A stretch of DNA of 64,000 nt from Luzula sylvatica (GCA_946800325.1 OX326959.1:40414908-40478907), one strand, 5' to 3'. Shown: positions 1 through 10,514, counted from the stretch's first letter. Notes: generated from the letters alone by a model not told the origin. Numbers and translations: made by a program.

Positions 1-239
1 AAGCAAGCAAGTATTTACCGAAATCGTAATCATATCACGTGCCAAACTGGTTTGTGCGGTATTGCCTTCTTTGTTAATTACTTTATGCACTATTTAATTA
101 CTAGTTAATTACCAAAGCATACTCGTAAATTGAATATTGATAAAAGTCGAAAATAGGAATTAACGCAATACTACACATTTGTGCACGCCTGGTCGTCAAA
201 ATCAACAACCGAGCTACACGTGACAATTCATTTTTTCTC

Positions 240-835
240 CATTTTGACCGCATAACACACACAGAGGCAAAAAAAATTATAAATATAAATTATTATGCAA
301 AAAATATAATTCATGTCCAAAAAATATATATACAAAATATTACTCACGTAAAAAAAGGAATATAATACATCTTAAGAGATGTATCATATATACATGAAGT
401 TATATCACCCGTATACAAATTGATAATATGTATGTATTCAAAAAATATATATTGTATATCTAAAACTTCTAACTTAAGATATATTATAGGTTCAAACAAA
501 TATGACATGTATATGTATTTAGGAAAATATATCACACATCTAAAATGTGTAAGATACGTCTAAAAGATATACACACGCAAAAATACAATATAAATATAAT
601 ATGTATAACATATTTTTTTAAAATACACGTAAAAACGTATGATACACATATAAGATATACGATATATCTAAAATAGTATAATACATCTAAAAACGTATAA
701 TACACATGTAAGATATATGTTATATCTGAAATAGTATAAAAATCCTGAATGGAGGAAGATGTGCATTTAAAGTGCTTTAGGCGGCCCAAACAACAAAAAA
801 TTATTTTTTGTTTGGAAAAATAGAATACCACGTGT
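240..835. repeat. AT-rich block with degenerate ~65-bp internal repeats
   Basis: Strongly AT-rich DNA with no credible gene. From about 600 to 740 a degenerate unit of about 65 bp occurs twice, built on 'acgtataatacacatgtaag' and 'atatctgaaatagtata'. Part of the block (about 400-640) is pasted again at about 6203-6441. The stretch 1-240 holds nothing recognisable. Confidence 0.6.
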
Positions 836-929
836 CAGTCTCTAGTTGATTTCGACGATCGGAGAGAGTAATTGTTGGAGTGTAGAAACTTTTTTCTAAC
901 TGTTCAAGTAATTATTGTAATATTTAGAG

Positions 930-1066
930 AATATTTTATCAATGACCACATAATCAAGTTGATTGAGTGCTTAGCACAAATAACACTACGTGTTGGAAAG
1001 GTTGTGGATTCGAGTCCCGACGACATCAATATAAAAATAGAAACATATAATGACCGCTATTCCTAA
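930..1066 (+). repeat. tRNA-derived SINE-like sequence (family S1)
   Basis: Has the layout of a Pol III internal promoter: a box-A-like 'ttgattgagtgcttag' near 959 and a box-B-like 'ggattcgagtccc' near 1006. No complete cloverleaf could be drawn, so it is not called a tRNA. Copies lie at 25117-25253 and 53148-53284. A diverged relative sits in every cassette (8085-8215 in unit 1), sharing the box-A region and a 3' 'ataatgac...gaccgct' tail. Confidence 0.45.
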
Positions 1067-1069
1067 TCC

Positions 1070-1945
1070 AATATATATAAATACAGATATAAAATACAAA
1101 ATACAAGTAAGTACAAATACAAATAACAATAAAAAATACGAATACAAGTACGAATGTCCAGGACAATTACGAAACACAAATACAAATGCCAACAAGAATA
1201 CAGACTACAAAAATGAAATGTGAATATGTATACGAATACAAACATGAACACGAACATAGCACGAACATGAATACTAATACAATTATGAATTAAGAATTAT
1301 GAATAACGAATTACGAATAACGAATTACGAAATATAAAATCGCACGAATACAAATACGAAATATGAATAGTAATACGAATTCGCCTATATGAATAATACA
1401 TGAATACGAATACACGAATACGAATAGATGAACATGAATGCGAGTATGAATACAAAATACGAATATGGAATACTAATACAAATATAGATAAGAATACAAA
1501 CAATTCGATACATTTCGGAAATGAGGAAATTTTAATTACAAAACACAACTTGATTGCCCAGTAAAAAACAACTGCACGCGATATTAAACGATAACACCCA
1601 TTTCCGAACACAACAATTAGAGAGAAACCCAAAAAGGTTCCTCGAATACTACAAATAAGTTACAAGCAAAAATAAAAATACGAATATGAATACATGACTA
1701 CGAATAATACAAAGGATGTGAATGCGAATTCGCAGCCACAAATGCGAATAAAAATTTTAAAAATAAATAAACATAAAATAAAATACGGATACGAAATAAG
1801 AAATGTGAATTACAAAATACAGGCACAAACACAAACACTTAATACGAACGAGGAAACGAAAAACCAATACAAGTACGAAATATAACACGAATACGAATAA
1901 AATCACAGATACGAATACGATTATGAAATATTTTTGTAATATCAA
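1070..1945. repeat. Degenerate (AATACGA)-type low-complexity tract
   Basis: Long purine-rich tract of variants of 'aatacgaa', 'acaaatac' and 'gaatacgaata'. Several open frames cross it on both strands, but their residues (runs of F, V, Y, I, L) simply reflect the repeat. Recurs at about 25257-26130 and 53288-54163. Confidence 0.7.
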
Positions 1946-2061
1946 CTTTAATGTTCATAAAATATGATGTTTATTAGCTGTCGTGATTATATCCTAAAAC
2001 ATGTAGTGATTCATGATAGAAATACTCATCGAAAACATGAAAGAAGTAAACTTTCTTTTTA

Positions 2062-2097
2062 CGATGAACCCGCGCAATAGCGCGAGTACCACGCTAG
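2062..2097 (+). mobile_element. Helitron-type 3' terminus
   Basis: A GC-rich hairpin (CGCGC, loop AATA, GCGCG, at about 2070-2083) is followed about 10 bases later by CTAG, then T. A hairpin just before a CTRR end with insertion ahead of T is the hallmark of Helitron 3' ends. No matching 5' TC terminus was identified, so the element length is unknown; the tract from about 850 may belong to it. Identical copies end at 26302 and 54315. Confidence 0.6.
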
Positions 2098-2099
2098 TA

Positions 2100-3255
2100 T
2101 GCAATAAACTACTATACATACGCGCATGACACCTAACCCTTATAATTAAATGAGTGGTGATGCATGTCCCCCCTTAAAATCTCATAAATTGATTGATGTG
2201 TTGGCGTTAGTATTAATGATGGTGGTAAGCCATAACTATTTAATTTTTTCCATCATATATAATAAAAAAGGTAAAAAAGATTCACCGTTTTACACATCAT
2301 TAATTAATTTAATATTTTTAACAATTTTGTTTTCCATCATTTATCATTAATGAAATTTAAATCTATAAATTTGGAAATGAATTTATAGGACTAAATTAAT
2401 ATACTATTTAACATGTGTTAAACGGATACATGAATAAAACCATCGTAAAAAATAAACAAAAATATAATAATGAAAATAATTCGCAAAAATTAGAAAATAA
2501 AAATGAAAATATATTTTTTTAAAAAAATATTGAAAATAAAATAATAAAAATTTGTTCAAATAAATATAACTTATCATGTGTTAAATTAAATATAATAAAA
2601 ATATTAAATAAAGCAAATTATTTTTTAATAATTTGATTTACCACCTAATCAATGTGGTTCACCACCTAATAAATACAGTTTGCCACCTAATTTAAAATTT
2701 AATTCTTTTATTATATATTTTCAACACATCAATACAATGAGGGGATCTTACTTATTAGAGGGGACAAGTATAATTTTTCTAATTAAATATAAGGGCCCGG
2801 GGTTGAATTTAGTTGTGCCCATCTAAAGGATTTCTTCTAAAAATTCCCTCCAACATATGGAATGTAAAGGGAAATTACTTGGGCTTTTTCACGAGTATAT
2901 ACTACATAATATATACTATATACGATAATTGCAAGCTGGTTATAGTACATGTTAAGAATTTTTTTGACAAGTATATTCTTATTGAAGTTTCCACGTAGAA
3001 TCCATGCAAATACCACCAATGACATGCTAATAATAATAATAATTATTATTTTTGAAAGAACAAAAGGAAAAAAAAGAATGGGCTGAAAATGACATGTTGA
3101 CCTTGAGTAGGCAATATTAGTTGGTTCTTTACTACTAAAACAAAAATAGTATTTTTAAGAACTGGATTTTTTTAGAGTCCATTTACTATGCAACCGAGAT
3201 TCTCCGATTTGGACCCACACATCCTAGATCGGGGGGGGGCTCACACATCCTCGAT
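2100..3255. other. Intergenic, no gene; triple 'ccacctaat' motif
   Basis: AT-rich DNA with no supported gene. Near 2639-2692 the motif 'ccacctaat' occurs three times at about 25-base spacing. In unit 3 the part corresponding to about 2178-2700 is absent and a solo LTR lies beside that point. A 9-G run at 3231 is expanded to 19 G in the 52-kb copy. Confidence 0.5.
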
Positions 3256-4079
3256 CTGAGGGGTTAGTGATAATTATTTTTTTAATTAACACAAATACAC
3301 TTAATTAATAATTAATTATTATAGAATTAAGGTATATATGAATTAATAATTAATATGTATTCACTGTTAATAGAGAGTATTTATATTAATTAAGAGGGTA
3401 ATTAGTTGTTAATCCCAATATAATCATTGTGTGGGAGAAACTAGGGAGAAGAGTAAAATTTCCCTCATTTTTTTATTTAAGCTTCGGTTGACCAATAGCA
3501 AGAGCTGGATTTAAACCGACATAAATCATTGAAAAAAAAAATCAAAATAATAAATCCTTTAGTTGAAATAAAAAATTTGTTTTTTCGTTGAAATAAAACA
3601 TTGTTTTTTTTATTGAATTAGAGAATAGATATTTCTACTCTTCAATTAAAAAACTCAGTTTTTGTATATTTATAATTTATAATTTGTTAATTGTTACAGG
3701 CTGGGAAAATAAGATCATCTATATTTCCTTGAAAATACAAAGTTGCTTAAGTAAAAGAAAAACCTCCACACATTGGCCACCTTTCCAGAAATTCAATTTC
3801 ACCATGTAAAAGTCAGGCAAAACTTTGGATGATTCTTCTCTCGAAACCAAGAGTGCATAATTCAAAGGTCAAATGTCAGGATTTGTAATTTGTTCAATGA
3901 AATTTGAAGAAGAAACCAACATATGTTTTTATTCTGATCATTGTTGACCTCTTTTCAGACTCGGGCGAAGCGATAGGTCCAAAAAATTCGAATTTCGGAT
4001 CCAAAAGTTTAGATGATTCAAAATTTTCAAAATACATGATTTGTCCAGTTAAAAATATTTATAATTACAATAAAACAAT

Positions 4080-4275
4080 CAAAATTCTTGTGATTCATTG
4101 GTAAAAAATAATTATCTCTCTTCTAAGAAGTCATGAGTTCAAATACCACAACATATAATTTTAGATTTTTTTTTCCAATATTATGAAAATAGGAAAAAAA
4201 TTTGATCTAAACGAGATTTTAACTTTGAATCTAATGAATTTTTTTGGAGCCTTAACCAATAAATCACACAATCAA
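4080..4275. repeat. Pair of oppositely oriented tRNA-like/SINE-like segments
   Basis: On the plus strand, 'catgagttcaaatacc' near 4130 resembles a box B, preceded by 'gattcattggtaaaaaataa'. On the minus strand, 'ttggttaaggctcc' (complement near 4246-4260) and a box-B-like 'caaagttcaaatctcg' in sister copies form a second tRNA-like segment. The two face each other across a T-rich/A-rich centre. Present in units 1, 2, 3 and 5; in unit 4 most of the minus-strand element is deleted near 39420. Confidence 0.4.
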
Positions 4276-4310
4276 TTGTGACAAAATACGTTAACTTTTC
4301 TTCAAACAAA

Positions 4311-4421
4311 TTAATTGTATACGGGATTCACTTTCAAACTAGGCTTCGCGTACTCGAAAACTTGGGACCGGACATGCCTCTTTTGTGCTGAAAGAATTTT
4401 GTTCGACGCCTTCGTTTTCAT
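4311..4421 (-). pseudogene. Type F relic of the KRHPACPG peptide family, unit 1
   Basis: A 36-codon frame starts with ATG at 4421 and ends with TAA at 4311. Its middle reads Q-K-R-H then leaves the family signature. At DNA level 'aaagaggc' is followed directly by 'atgtccgg', whereas type A has the same words separated by 7 bases ('accctgc'). This is best read as a decayed family member with a 7-bp deletion inside the signature. The same 111-bp frame is retained in units 2, 3, 4 and 5, which may be chance given recent duplication. Confidence 0.4.
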
Positions 4422-4738
4422 ATTTTTGACGTACATAGAAGTAAGCACAAGAATATATTCAATACTTTTTATTTAAAACGTAATTTTGCATGTAATTTAT
4501 ACTCATTCCCTGGCATTTTCACTTGCTTTTATACTATATATTATTTAATATTTACATCATAAAAACTTCACCTTTTTTTACACCATATCTATAACAAGAA
4601 GTATTCACGACCTTCCTTACAAAATAAAATATCCAAAATACCATGACTATTTTCTACAACAAAAATAACAAAAAAAATCATGTTCATCAACGGGTTATTG
4701 AAAGAAAACGGTGAATATGACCTCGCTACATCGAATTA

Positions 4739-4957
4739 CTAATCACACTGATCTCCAATATTGGCGCCGTAGTCATAATTGTTTGAAACGTAATGATCAT
4801 TGGTCGAGCTTTCACAGTAGGAATTCGTATTTGGAGGCCTTGTTTCTCTTCTATGTGGACAACCCGCAATCTGGCACGTTTTCCTTCCCGGACATGCAGG
4901 GTGCCTCTTTGAATTAGTAGGAATTCGTAGATGACATTCAATTAGGTTAATGTCCAT
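4739..4957 (-). pseudogene. Type A chimera, replaced N-terminus and upstream region, unit 1
   Basis: From residue 15 onward this 72-codon frame matches intact type A, including KRHPACPG, C-x5-C-x4-C-x-H and the C-terminal IGDQCD. The normal MSSPATRPPNT start is missing. Homology to A breaks at about 4918 and is replaced by about 40 bases of patchwork resembling DNA near 9757-9820. From about 4965 the upstream DNA matches the region upstream of gene E (48716 onward). The novel start MDINLIECHLRIPT is therefore junction-derived. No TATA box is evident, so expression is doubtful. Duplicated at 56967-57185. Confidence 0.6.
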
Positions 4958-5423
4958 CTTGAAATTTACGATTATGTATATGTTAGATGAAGGTTCATTT
5001 TGAACTTCTATATCTTGTGCAACACGATTGCATATTTTCCCATTAAACCAGGAAATTTGTGGGAAAATCGTAGTATTTTACAAGATTTCCATTCATGATG
5101 ACATTGGTACAAAAATGTATTAATTTTGGCCTTCAACGATTGAAGAACTTTATTTTCTTCTCTCTACCCTCCTCATAAATAATCTTATTTTTATTTTATT
5201 TAAATAAAGTTTGTTTTTACTAATTATACTATATGATAATTTAAAATTATAAAAATTCTTATTTTGTTCAACTGAAAAGAATAAAGTATAATTTAATTTA
5301 TTCGAATCGGTTTAAAATTATTTTGCTTGTTTGGAATATAATTTATTTTAGTTTAAATTCATTTGATTGTGTTCGAACCAATCCGGTCAAATCGACAGTT
5401 TAAGACTGTTGTTGATTTAATAC

Positions 5424-5863
5424 GGGTGACGCTATTGCAATAGGCAACATGACTAATTGAGAGCAATTTGAATTTTGTTTTATTAAATGACCGTTATACC
5501 CTTGTTATTTAGGAATTGATGATTACATTTATCTATTAATTTATCACATTTCATAAACCATGCAAATAAAATCTTTCATATATCAAAAATATTTTTATTC
5601 TTAATTTTTTTCGTCATACAAAAATAATTAAATTGTAACATGTCATATATATTTAAATATGAAAATTAGAATATATTGGTCAGATTTGGTTTTTTCATAA
5701 TATTAGGAAAAATATTTTTGCATTATTTGTGAAAGATATAAGTAATAATATATAAGTATAATAAATATCAATCACCATAAATAGGGGTATATTGGTCATT
5801 TGATTAAAAAAAATTGAAATTTCTCCCAATTTAGCCATGTTGGCTCTTTCAATAGCGTCACCC
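5424..5863. mobile_element. hAT-type MITE, ~440 bp, with 8-bp target duplication
   Basis: The ends are inverted: 'gggtgacgctattg' at left and 'caatagcgtcaccc' at right. Inverted similarity extends about 50 bases inward ('ggcaacatg...aattgagag' against 'agccaacatggctaaattgggag'). Flanks are TTTAATAC and TTTAATAT, a nearly perfect 8-bp duplication typical of hAT elements. It encodes nothing. Sister copies at 49181-49621 and 57652-58091 share flanks, so they were moved by segmental duplication and are not independent insertions. Confidence 0.75.
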
Positions 5864-5870
5864 TTTAATA

Positions 5871-6441
5871 TTTATTAGGCTTTTTTTATTTGGGCTTCGT
5901 TATATAATTTATTCATTTTTTTTAAACAACTTTCTACAATTTTATCTGTTGTTACATTCATTTCAATTAATATATCAAAAAAAAATTATATGTATGACAA
6001 GTTGATAATTTAGCCATGTTGTTACATTCATTTCAATTACATTTCAATTAATTTTATTTGTATGACAAGTTGACAATTATATGTATGACAAGTTGACAAT
6101 TTTATCTGTTGTTACATTCATTTCAATTTAGCCATGTTGTTACATTCATTTCAATTACATTCATTTCAATTAATTTTATTTGGGCTTCGTTATATAATTG
6201 AAATTATATCACCCGTATACAAATTGATAATATGTATGTATTCAAAAAATATATATTGTATATCTAAAACTTCTAACTTAAGATATATTATACGTTCAAA
6301 CAAATATGACATGTATATGTATTTAGGAAAATATATCACACATCTAAAATGTGTAAGATACGTCTAAAGATATACACACGCAAAAATACAATATAAATAT
6401 AATATGTATAACATATTTTTTTAAAATACACGTAAAAACGT
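5871..6441. repeat. Patchwork of short repeats between the two A copies
   Basis: Contains several reiterations of 'gttacattcatttcaatt' and of 'tatgacaagttgacaatt' (about 5950-6175). It is followed by a pasted copy of 400-640 (about 6203-6441). No gene. This mosaic suggests template-switching repair. Confidence 0.55.
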
Positions 6442-6964
6442 AATTTTGTTCGACGCCTTCGTTTTCATATTTTTGACGTACATAGAAGTAAGCACAAGAA
6501 TATATTCAATACTTTTTATTTAAAACGTAATTTTGCATGTATTTTATACACATTCCCTGGCATTTTCACTTGCTTTTATACTATATATTATTTAATATTT
6601 ACATCATAAAGACTTCGCCTTTTTTTACACCATATCTATAACAAGAAGTATTCACGACCTTCTTTACAAAATAAAATATCCAAAATACCATGACTATTTT
6701 CTACAACAAAAATAACAAAAAAAATCATGTTCATCAACGGGTTATTGAACGAAAACGGTGAATATGAGCTCGCTACATCGAATTACTAATCACACTGATC
6801 TCCAATATTGGCGCCGTAGTCATAATTGTTTGAAACGTAATGTTCATTGGTCGAGCTTTCACAGTAGGAATTCGTATTTGGAGGCCTTGTTTCTCTTCTA
6901 TGTGGACAACCCGCAATCTGGCATGTTTTCCTTCCCGGACATGCAGGGTGCCTCTTTGAATTAG
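6442..6964. repeat. Second copy of the A-gene segment (duplicate of ~4391-4918)
   Basis: Matches 4391-4918 closely from 'aattttgttcgacgcc' to the A coding end, with a few substitutions. This duplication gives unit 1 two A copies. The downstream one keeps the original N-terminus and promoter. Confidence 0.85.
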
Positions 6965-6995
6965 TATTCGGAGATCTTGTTGCCGGAGAGGACAT
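6786..6995 (-). CDS. Type A small Cys protein (KRHPACPG family), unit 1, intact
   Basis: Unrecognised 69-residue protein. The start is set at 6995 because MSSP is shared with types C and E; the frame opens 12 codons earlier but those codons are not conserved. Layout: polar N-terminus MSSPATRSPNTNS, then KRHPACPG (14-21), cysteines at 19, 25 and 30 and His32 (C-x5-C-x4-C-x-H), then a PPNTNS repeat at 38-43, Cys45, an Asn/Tyr-rich tail and Cys68. There is no signal peptide or membrane segment, so a soluble intracellular product or a peptide precursor is possible. A TATA box lies at 7157-7164. Intronless, unlike gene E. Function unknown. Confidence 0.6.
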   Translation of the reverse strand: MSSPATRSPNTNSKRHPACPGRKTCQIAGCPHRRETRPPNTNSYCESSTNEHYVSNNYDYGANIGDQCD

Positions 6996-7156
6996 GTTCC
7001 GATTATTTCGATTCACTTCTTTTAATAACAAGGTAGGAATATATAGTACTTTCGTGGACCGGAGTACTTCGAGATTGAAGTTGGAGAAAATTTGCAGTAG
7101 ATTGAAATAGGTTTTGAAATAGATAGAAATAGATAGAAAATTTTGTATGTTGTAAA

Positions 7157-7164
7157 TATTTATA
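7157..7164 (-). promoter_or_regulatory. TATA box of type A, unit 1
   Basis: Minus-strand TATAAATA about 160 bases upstream of the A start, conserved in every unit with a complete A promoter. An AAT-type microsatellite lies about 120 bases further upstream. Confidence 0.6.
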
Positions 7165-7282
7165 GGAGAGGAAGGGAGAGTGTTGTATGAAAATTACATT
7201 CAAATTTCCATCATTAGACAATGGAAATGGATCATTGAGCGAGCTAATAAGAAAAAGGTCCCAAAACCAATGCAATAGTATC

Positions 7283-7337
7283 CATAATAATACTAATAAT
7301 AATAATAACAACAACAACAATAATAATCATAACAATA
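7283..7337. repeat. Imperfect AAT/AAC microsatellite upstream of A, unit 1
   Basis: Interrupted (AAT)n/(AAC)n run, short here and about twice as long in units 2, 3 and 4. Frames reading poly-Asn, poly-Leu or poly-Ile are repeat artefacts. Confidence 0.85.
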
Positions 7338-7339
7338 GG

Positions 7340-9000
7340 GCTTTTTTTTTGAGAAATTAAAACTAGGGTTTTGTACAAATATCAAAGTTTCGCAAAAATA
7401 CACCCCACAACATAATGTAGTATATATCCCCTTTGCAAAAATACACAATATATTTTTGGACGAAATGTGATTTTAATATTAAAAAGTCACCAACGTCAAA
7501 AAACAAATTAATCTTTTTGTATATGCATTAGAACGTTTGATATTATTTGCAAACATTAATTGCAATAATTTTCTTTTTTGATCATTTGTGTGACCAGCAC
7601 AGGAATTTCATTTTTTAATAGTTGAAATTTCATTGATATTGTTTTTCAAACATTTCTTCCTAACTAAGAATTCTTGAGATTTAGTAAACTACTATATGTT
7701 TATTAGCTCAACATGAAAGCAGATGAAAATTAGAAAAATAGAAAACGTGTGTAATTCTCAAAGCAATTAATTAAAACCGAGTAAACTAGAAATAAAATAA
7801 TAAACAAAGGTTGACGTTTAAAATTTTCTAGTATAGTCCCTGAACTTCAATATTTTTCTATATTTTATTTAATATGGAATTTCTTGGAATGTTCGCTAAT
7901 TATAAACCTTTCATTTATCATTAGTTTATAGAAACTTTAACTTTGATAATGGAGGGCAAATAATGAACATTCAAAGAAGCAAGCTAGTCATGGTATATGG
8001 AAATAAGGGATATGAGTACAATTTATCCTATGCCTGAGAGAAAGGCATTACAACCTTGAAATAAGGGATATGAGTAAAATAATGAACAATTATAATCGAG
8101 TTGATTGAATGCTTGACACAAAATGTTGAAGAGGTTATGTGTTCTAGTTCCATCAGCATCAGCATCATATAAAAAATATATATGTATCAATAATGACAAG
8201 AGACCGCTTGTTCGGCGTCATTCGAGAAAAAAAAGAAACTAAACCAACTAGCTAATTGTGATGTTTCAGTTCAAGTTCAATGTGTGAGAGAAAGGCATTA
8301 CAACCTTGAAATGTAGATGGAGATTATGATCCTAGATCTTCCTCATTATCATTATACAGGGTGTTTATTTTTTCAATCACAAGAAAACAGAAAATAGCAA
8401 TTACATAGTTTGTTCTTTGTTCAATTCTTAATCGGCCTCTAATTACTTACGCATTTTTATATAAATTTATGTTTGTATTTATTTGGCCATAAATTCTTTC
8501 TGATGGGATAAAATAAGAGAAACTTTACGATCAAGAGATCATCGGAATCGTTAAACTAAACCAATTCAAGGGAGCAGCACAATCTTTAAGACGCTTTAAT
8601 TCGCTGATCGAGATAGCATCAATATCGTGCCTCTGATTAGATGAAATCTCATAAAATAATTCAGAACTCAAGCAAAAGCCATCGCAAAATTCCGAAATTC
8701 TAGATAAAGAAGGAGCATGAATATCGTGCCTCTAAGAGATGGAAATAGATCTTAATGGAGCATAATAGATCTAATTATGTTTCACATAATTGAGTTATTT
8801 TAAATTACATTTAAGATTCAACAGAAGAGTAAATCAGAAAAATAGATTATTTCACAAGAATAATTCATTGCTTATAACAATTTTAACATGAATACACAAA
8901 CAACTTTTATCCTTGAAAAGCAAAACAAACGCATCCAAAATAATCTTGCTCTTTTTTTTATTTTTCTTGCACACGAAACAAGTCCTAAATAAACTCGACC
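7340..9000. other. A-B intergenic region, non-coding
   Basis: About 1.7 kb between the A promoter and the 3' end of B. It holds the S1-like SINE relic, the phrase 'tagtatagtccctgaacttc' common in plant non-coding repeats, and no supported gene. Conserved across all units at about 16890-18600, 30010-31720, 40560-42200 and 59570-61230. Confidence 0.5.
8085..8215 (+). repeat. Diverged S1 SINE-like relic, unit 1
   Basis: 'gttgattgaatgcttgacac' and 'ttatgtgttctagttcc' align with the box-A and box-B regions of the S1 element at 930, and the tail 'aatgacaagagaccgct' aligns with its 3' end. Copies occur at about 17690-17815, 30805-30940, 41285-41410 and 60310-60440. Confidence 0.4.
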
Positions 9001-9004
9001 AAAA

Positions 9005-9214
9005 TCATTTAAAACTCGTCTGCCTATCTTGGAGTAACAAAAACGGAAATAAGAAGAATAGAACTCGACACTCCTCGTCTGGATCGAGCCGTGCGGCACT
9101 ATACGCTCCTGCGCCAATATTATGAATACACCCTGACAACTTGCACCTCTTCTTCCCTGGACAAGCTGGATGTCTTTTAAGGGATTGCAAACTCTTCTTC
9201 TCAGAGGAATACAT
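9005..9214 (-). CDS. Type B small Cys protein (KRHPACPG family), unit 1
   Basis: Unrecognised 69-residue protein starting MYSSEKKSLQSL. KRHPACPG is at 13-20, cysteines at 18, 24 and 29, His31, then NIGAGAY, an acidic DPDEEC (Cys49) and a short hydrophobic stretch (about 51-60, VLFFLFPFLL) before a polar end. Cysteine positions are identical to those of gene E, and CIHN-[IL]-GA is shared only with E, so B is E's closest paralogue here. No N-terminal signal peptide; the late hydrophobic run is short for a membrane span. The TATA box is about 95 bases upstream, and B is divergent from C. Function unknown. Confidence 0.6.
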   Translation of the reverse strand: MYSSEKKSLQSLKRHPACPGKKRCKLSGCIHNIGAGAYSAARLDPDEECRVLFFLFPFLLLQDRQTSFK

Positions 9215-9307
9215 CTTGCTAATTTCTAGGGTTTAAGTTAGATTATGAATTGAAAAAATTTGTCGGATAAATGAGAGATGAATATAGGGAATGTATTTTG
9301 CATCCTC

Positions 9308-9314
9308 ATTTATA
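9308..9314 (-). promoter_or_regulatory. TATA box of type B, unit 1
   Basis: Minus-strand TATAAAT within 'cctataaatgagg', about 95 bases upstream of the B start. Conserved in units 2, 4 and 5; deleted in unit 3. Confidence 0.6.
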
Positions 9315-10399
9315 GGGGACTTTGGGTAGGTTTTAATTTTATTAGTATGAAGTTTCCTCCGTTGACTTGAAAATAGTTCGATTATATATAAAATGAATTA
9401 AGAGCGGAAAATACGTGGAATAAACTAGGCAAAATTGGAGGAAAATACTAGTGAAAATGGATGGTAAGTTAAAGAGTTTTAAAGGGTAATGCATTCCTTT
9501 ACTTATTGCCCAAGTAGAGACTATATAATAGTTTATTCGTTATAAGGACATGCAAACTAATTAACAGACTGCTGTGGATTAATCCGACAACTATCTTAAT
9601 CAGCGATTTACTGTGGCAGAAATATAATGGCCTATTATATACTCCATATGCATATAGTCGGAATTTATATGGTCATTTAAAGTTTAAACTCAATTAGATT
9701 CATATCGTTTAAATTCATGAAAATAATAGACATGATACAACAAGTAAAGTTTAAATTCAATTAGGTTAATGTCCATTTTGGATAAAATCAACTTAATTAA
9801 TGTCGGGTAAAATTAGATGACATTTAATTTTATCAAGTTAGAGAACTAATCAGGATTTTAGATTGCACAAGAAGAAAACTTGAAAGTCAAATTAATCAAG
9901 GATTAGAAGTTCCAAATTTTCTTGATTAATTAGATTCATTTTAGTTTAATATTTTAAATACTTTATATCGATCAATAAAAAAAATACTTTATATCGAATC
10001 TGGCTAAATAGATAACCACATCGCAAATGCCACATAAATTCCAGGAAGTTTCTTACTTGAATTGAGGAAATCAATTAAATCAGCTCTATTTATCCGAGTG
10101 CAAAAGAACTTAAAAATATTATTTTTTGTTTCTTTTATAATATATATATGAATTTAGTAAAATCCAGCTACTCAATGTAGCTGGCTTAATAAAAATAGCA
10201 TGAAGAGAAAATACGTGTTCGATATATAATTCATGATTATCGAATTTATTTAAAAATAAAATAAAGGAAAAAACGTGTTTGGTTTTTTTCAGTATAGTCC
10301 TGGACTCTTGTGAACTTTCATTAGTAGTCACATAAGTTCCAAGCATTTTCTTATACGCAAACTCCATATAACCGCCTTATACAGCTTTACAAAAGCCCT
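9315..10399. promoter_or_regulatory. Divergent B/C upstream interval, unit 1
   Basis: About 1.1 kb between the outward-facing TATA boxes of B and C. No convincing gene: an 82-codon minus-strand frame at 10119-10367 is kept in all units but has no initiation context or recognisable domain and is extended to 141 codons in unit 4 by an indel. It probably carries regulatory sites for both genes. Confidence 0.45.
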
Positions 10400-10400
10400 T

Positions 10401-10417
10401 ATATTTATATATACTAT
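10401..10417 (+). promoter_or_regulatory. TATA region of type C, unit 1
   Basis: 'atatttatatatactata' about 100 bases upstream of the C start, followed by a pyrimidine-rich leader. Conserved in all units. Confidence 0.55.
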
Positions 10418-10514
10418 ATGTCCTTTCAACTCCCAACTCCACAACTAAGAAAATATTAATCCTTCAAACCCTAAAACCGCAAACAAATATTAATCCTAAG
10501 CCTCAAAAGGGATC

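Noticed and set aside
957..1020. Functional tRNA gene
   Set aside because: Box A and box B resemblance only; acceptor and anticodon stems do not pair convincingly.
1297..1632. 111-codon minus-strand frame, repeated in units 3 and 5
   Set aside because: Lies wholly in the degenerate AATACGA tract; residue composition is that of the repeat, with no domain or start context.
8913..9125. 70-codon plus-strand frame over B, with equivalents in other units
   Set aside because: Shadow of the B gene and its 3' flank on the opposite strand.
9005..9214. Reading the signature as a CCCH zinc finger
   Set aside because: Classic CCCH spacing is C-x7/8-C-x5-C-x3-H; here it is C-x5-C-x4-C-x-H, so only loose metal binding can be suggested.
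10119..10367. 82-codon minus-strand frame conserved in all units (141 codons in unit 4)
   Set aside because: Conservation equals that of the surrounding non-coding DNA, length jumps with an indel, and it overlaps the divergent B/C promoter.
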